Source: Treponema sp.
Lineage (GTDB): Bacteria > Spirochaetota > Spirochaetia > Treponematales > Breznakiellaceae
Length of the DNA stretch: 5,613 bases
NCBI GenBank assembly: GCA_031254795.1
Contig: JAIRTS010000149.1
Location: forward strand, 1 to 5,613
Direction of reading: 5' to 3'
Every line of letters begins with the position of its first letter. Position 1 is the first letter of the stretch. The notes under the pieces are model-generated. The model made no database searches. It saw only the letters and a list, made by a program, of their open reading frames with translations, and was not told the DNA's origin. The translations under genes were made by a program, and so were the position numbers. Shown piece by piece: positions 5,463 to 5,613 of the stretch.

Positions 5463-5490
5463 AAGCGTCCGCAAGGGCGCTTGACATTTT
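5463..5490 (+). terminator. GNRA-capped hairpin after gatA, possible intrinsic terminator
   Basis: AAGCGTCC (5463-5470) pairs over all eight positions (one U-G wobble) with GGGCGCTT (5475-5482) around a GCAA tetraloop. It starts two bases after the gatA stop codon. The downstream tract TTGACATTTT is T-rich but interrupted, so termination may be incomplete. The right arm overlaps the first two bases of the tRNA promoter -35 box. Confidence 0.6.
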
Positions 5491-5509
5491 ATTAAAAGTT
5501 TGTTAGAGT
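5481..5509 (+). promoter_or_regulatory. Sigma70-type promoter of tRNA-Lys
   Basis: A perfect TTGACA (5481-5486) is followed after 17 bases by TAGAGT (5504-5509, 4/6). The start should fall near 5516, leaving a leader of about 15 nt. That leader holds a small hairpin, CTAC (5520-5523) with GTAG (5527-5530), ending at the RNase P cleavage site. Confidence 0.7.
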
Positions 5510-5530
5510 GTCATTCTACCTACAAAGTAG

Positions 5531-5603
5531 GGGCCGCTAGCTCAGTCGGTAGAGCAACGCCCTTTTAAGGCGTGGGTCACGTGTTCGAATCCCGTGCGGC
5601 TCA
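5531..5603 (+). tRNA. tRNA-Lys (anticodon UUU)
   Basis: The cloverleaf folds to 73 nt. The acceptor is GGGCCGC/GCGGCTC with one G-U pair, and the discriminator is A. The D stem is GCTC/GAGC with loop AGTCGGTA, and the anticodon stem ACGCC/GGCGT carries loop CTTTTAA, giving anticodon TTT. The variable loop has 5 nt and the T loop is TTCGAAT. The T stem ACGTG/CCCGT has one mismatch, U52 opposite C62, where G-C would be expected. CCA is not encoded (ATT follows the last stem base), so it would be added by the CCA enzyme. It reads AAA and AAG codons. No terminator is visible in the 10 bases that remain. Confidence 0.95.
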
Positions 5604-5613
5604 TTAGTTATTT

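Overview
The window looks like chromosomal DNA from a spirochaete, most likely a Treponema-type organism. The reasons are the gene content (a TPR lipoprotein with a relaxed spirochaetal lipobox, an aerotolerance-type BatD-like protein with a C-terminal SH3-like domain, an Smr protein starting MDFGDILDAWE, and a gatC-gatA pair), the moderately GC-rich composition and the near-consensus sigma70 promoters. This is an inference from protein style and gene order; no species can be named.

Layout. Positions 1-110 hold the tail of a gene that runs off the left edge. It resembles the C-terminus of a PP2C-type protein phosphatase but is split between two frames by one extra base. Positions 111-342 are largely noncoding and carry a very good sigma70 promoter (184-212), which probably drives a three-gene plus-strand operon. 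The operon consists of a Bat-type TPR lipoprotein (343-978), a BatD-like membrane-anchored periplasmic protein (924-2549, overlapping its predecessor by 55 bp) and an Smr-domain protein (2587-3159). The BatD-like signal-peptide region contains a 12-bp tandem repeat that also forms a long hairpin. Four 11-bp tandem units (3169-3212) fill the gap to the convergent infA gene for translation initiation factor IF-1 (3216-3440, minus strand).

A divergent intergenic region (3441-3587) separates infA from gatC (3588-3932) and gatA (3943-5460). It holds the infA promoter, a striking repeat that is both direct and inverted (3486-3517), and a TTGACA box ahead of gatC. gatA ends in a GNRA-capped hairpin (5463-5482) that shares bases with the -35 box of the next promoter. 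That promoter drives a tRNA-Lys(UUU) gene (5531-5603) with one mismatched base pair in its T stem.

Functionally, infA, gatCA and tRNA-Lys are translation genes. GatCAB (gatB is not in the window) makes Gln-tRNA(Gln) and/or Asn-tRNA(Asn) by transamidation. The left-hand operon combines envelope/periplasmic Bat proteins, linked to aerotolerance or envelope stress, with an Smr nucleic-acid-processing protein. I found no convincing new multi-gene system. The more unusual signals are small DNA elements: the in-frame repeat in the signal peptide, the compound palindrome upstream of infA, the 11-bp repeats, and stem-loops abutting each of the four promoter -35 boxes.
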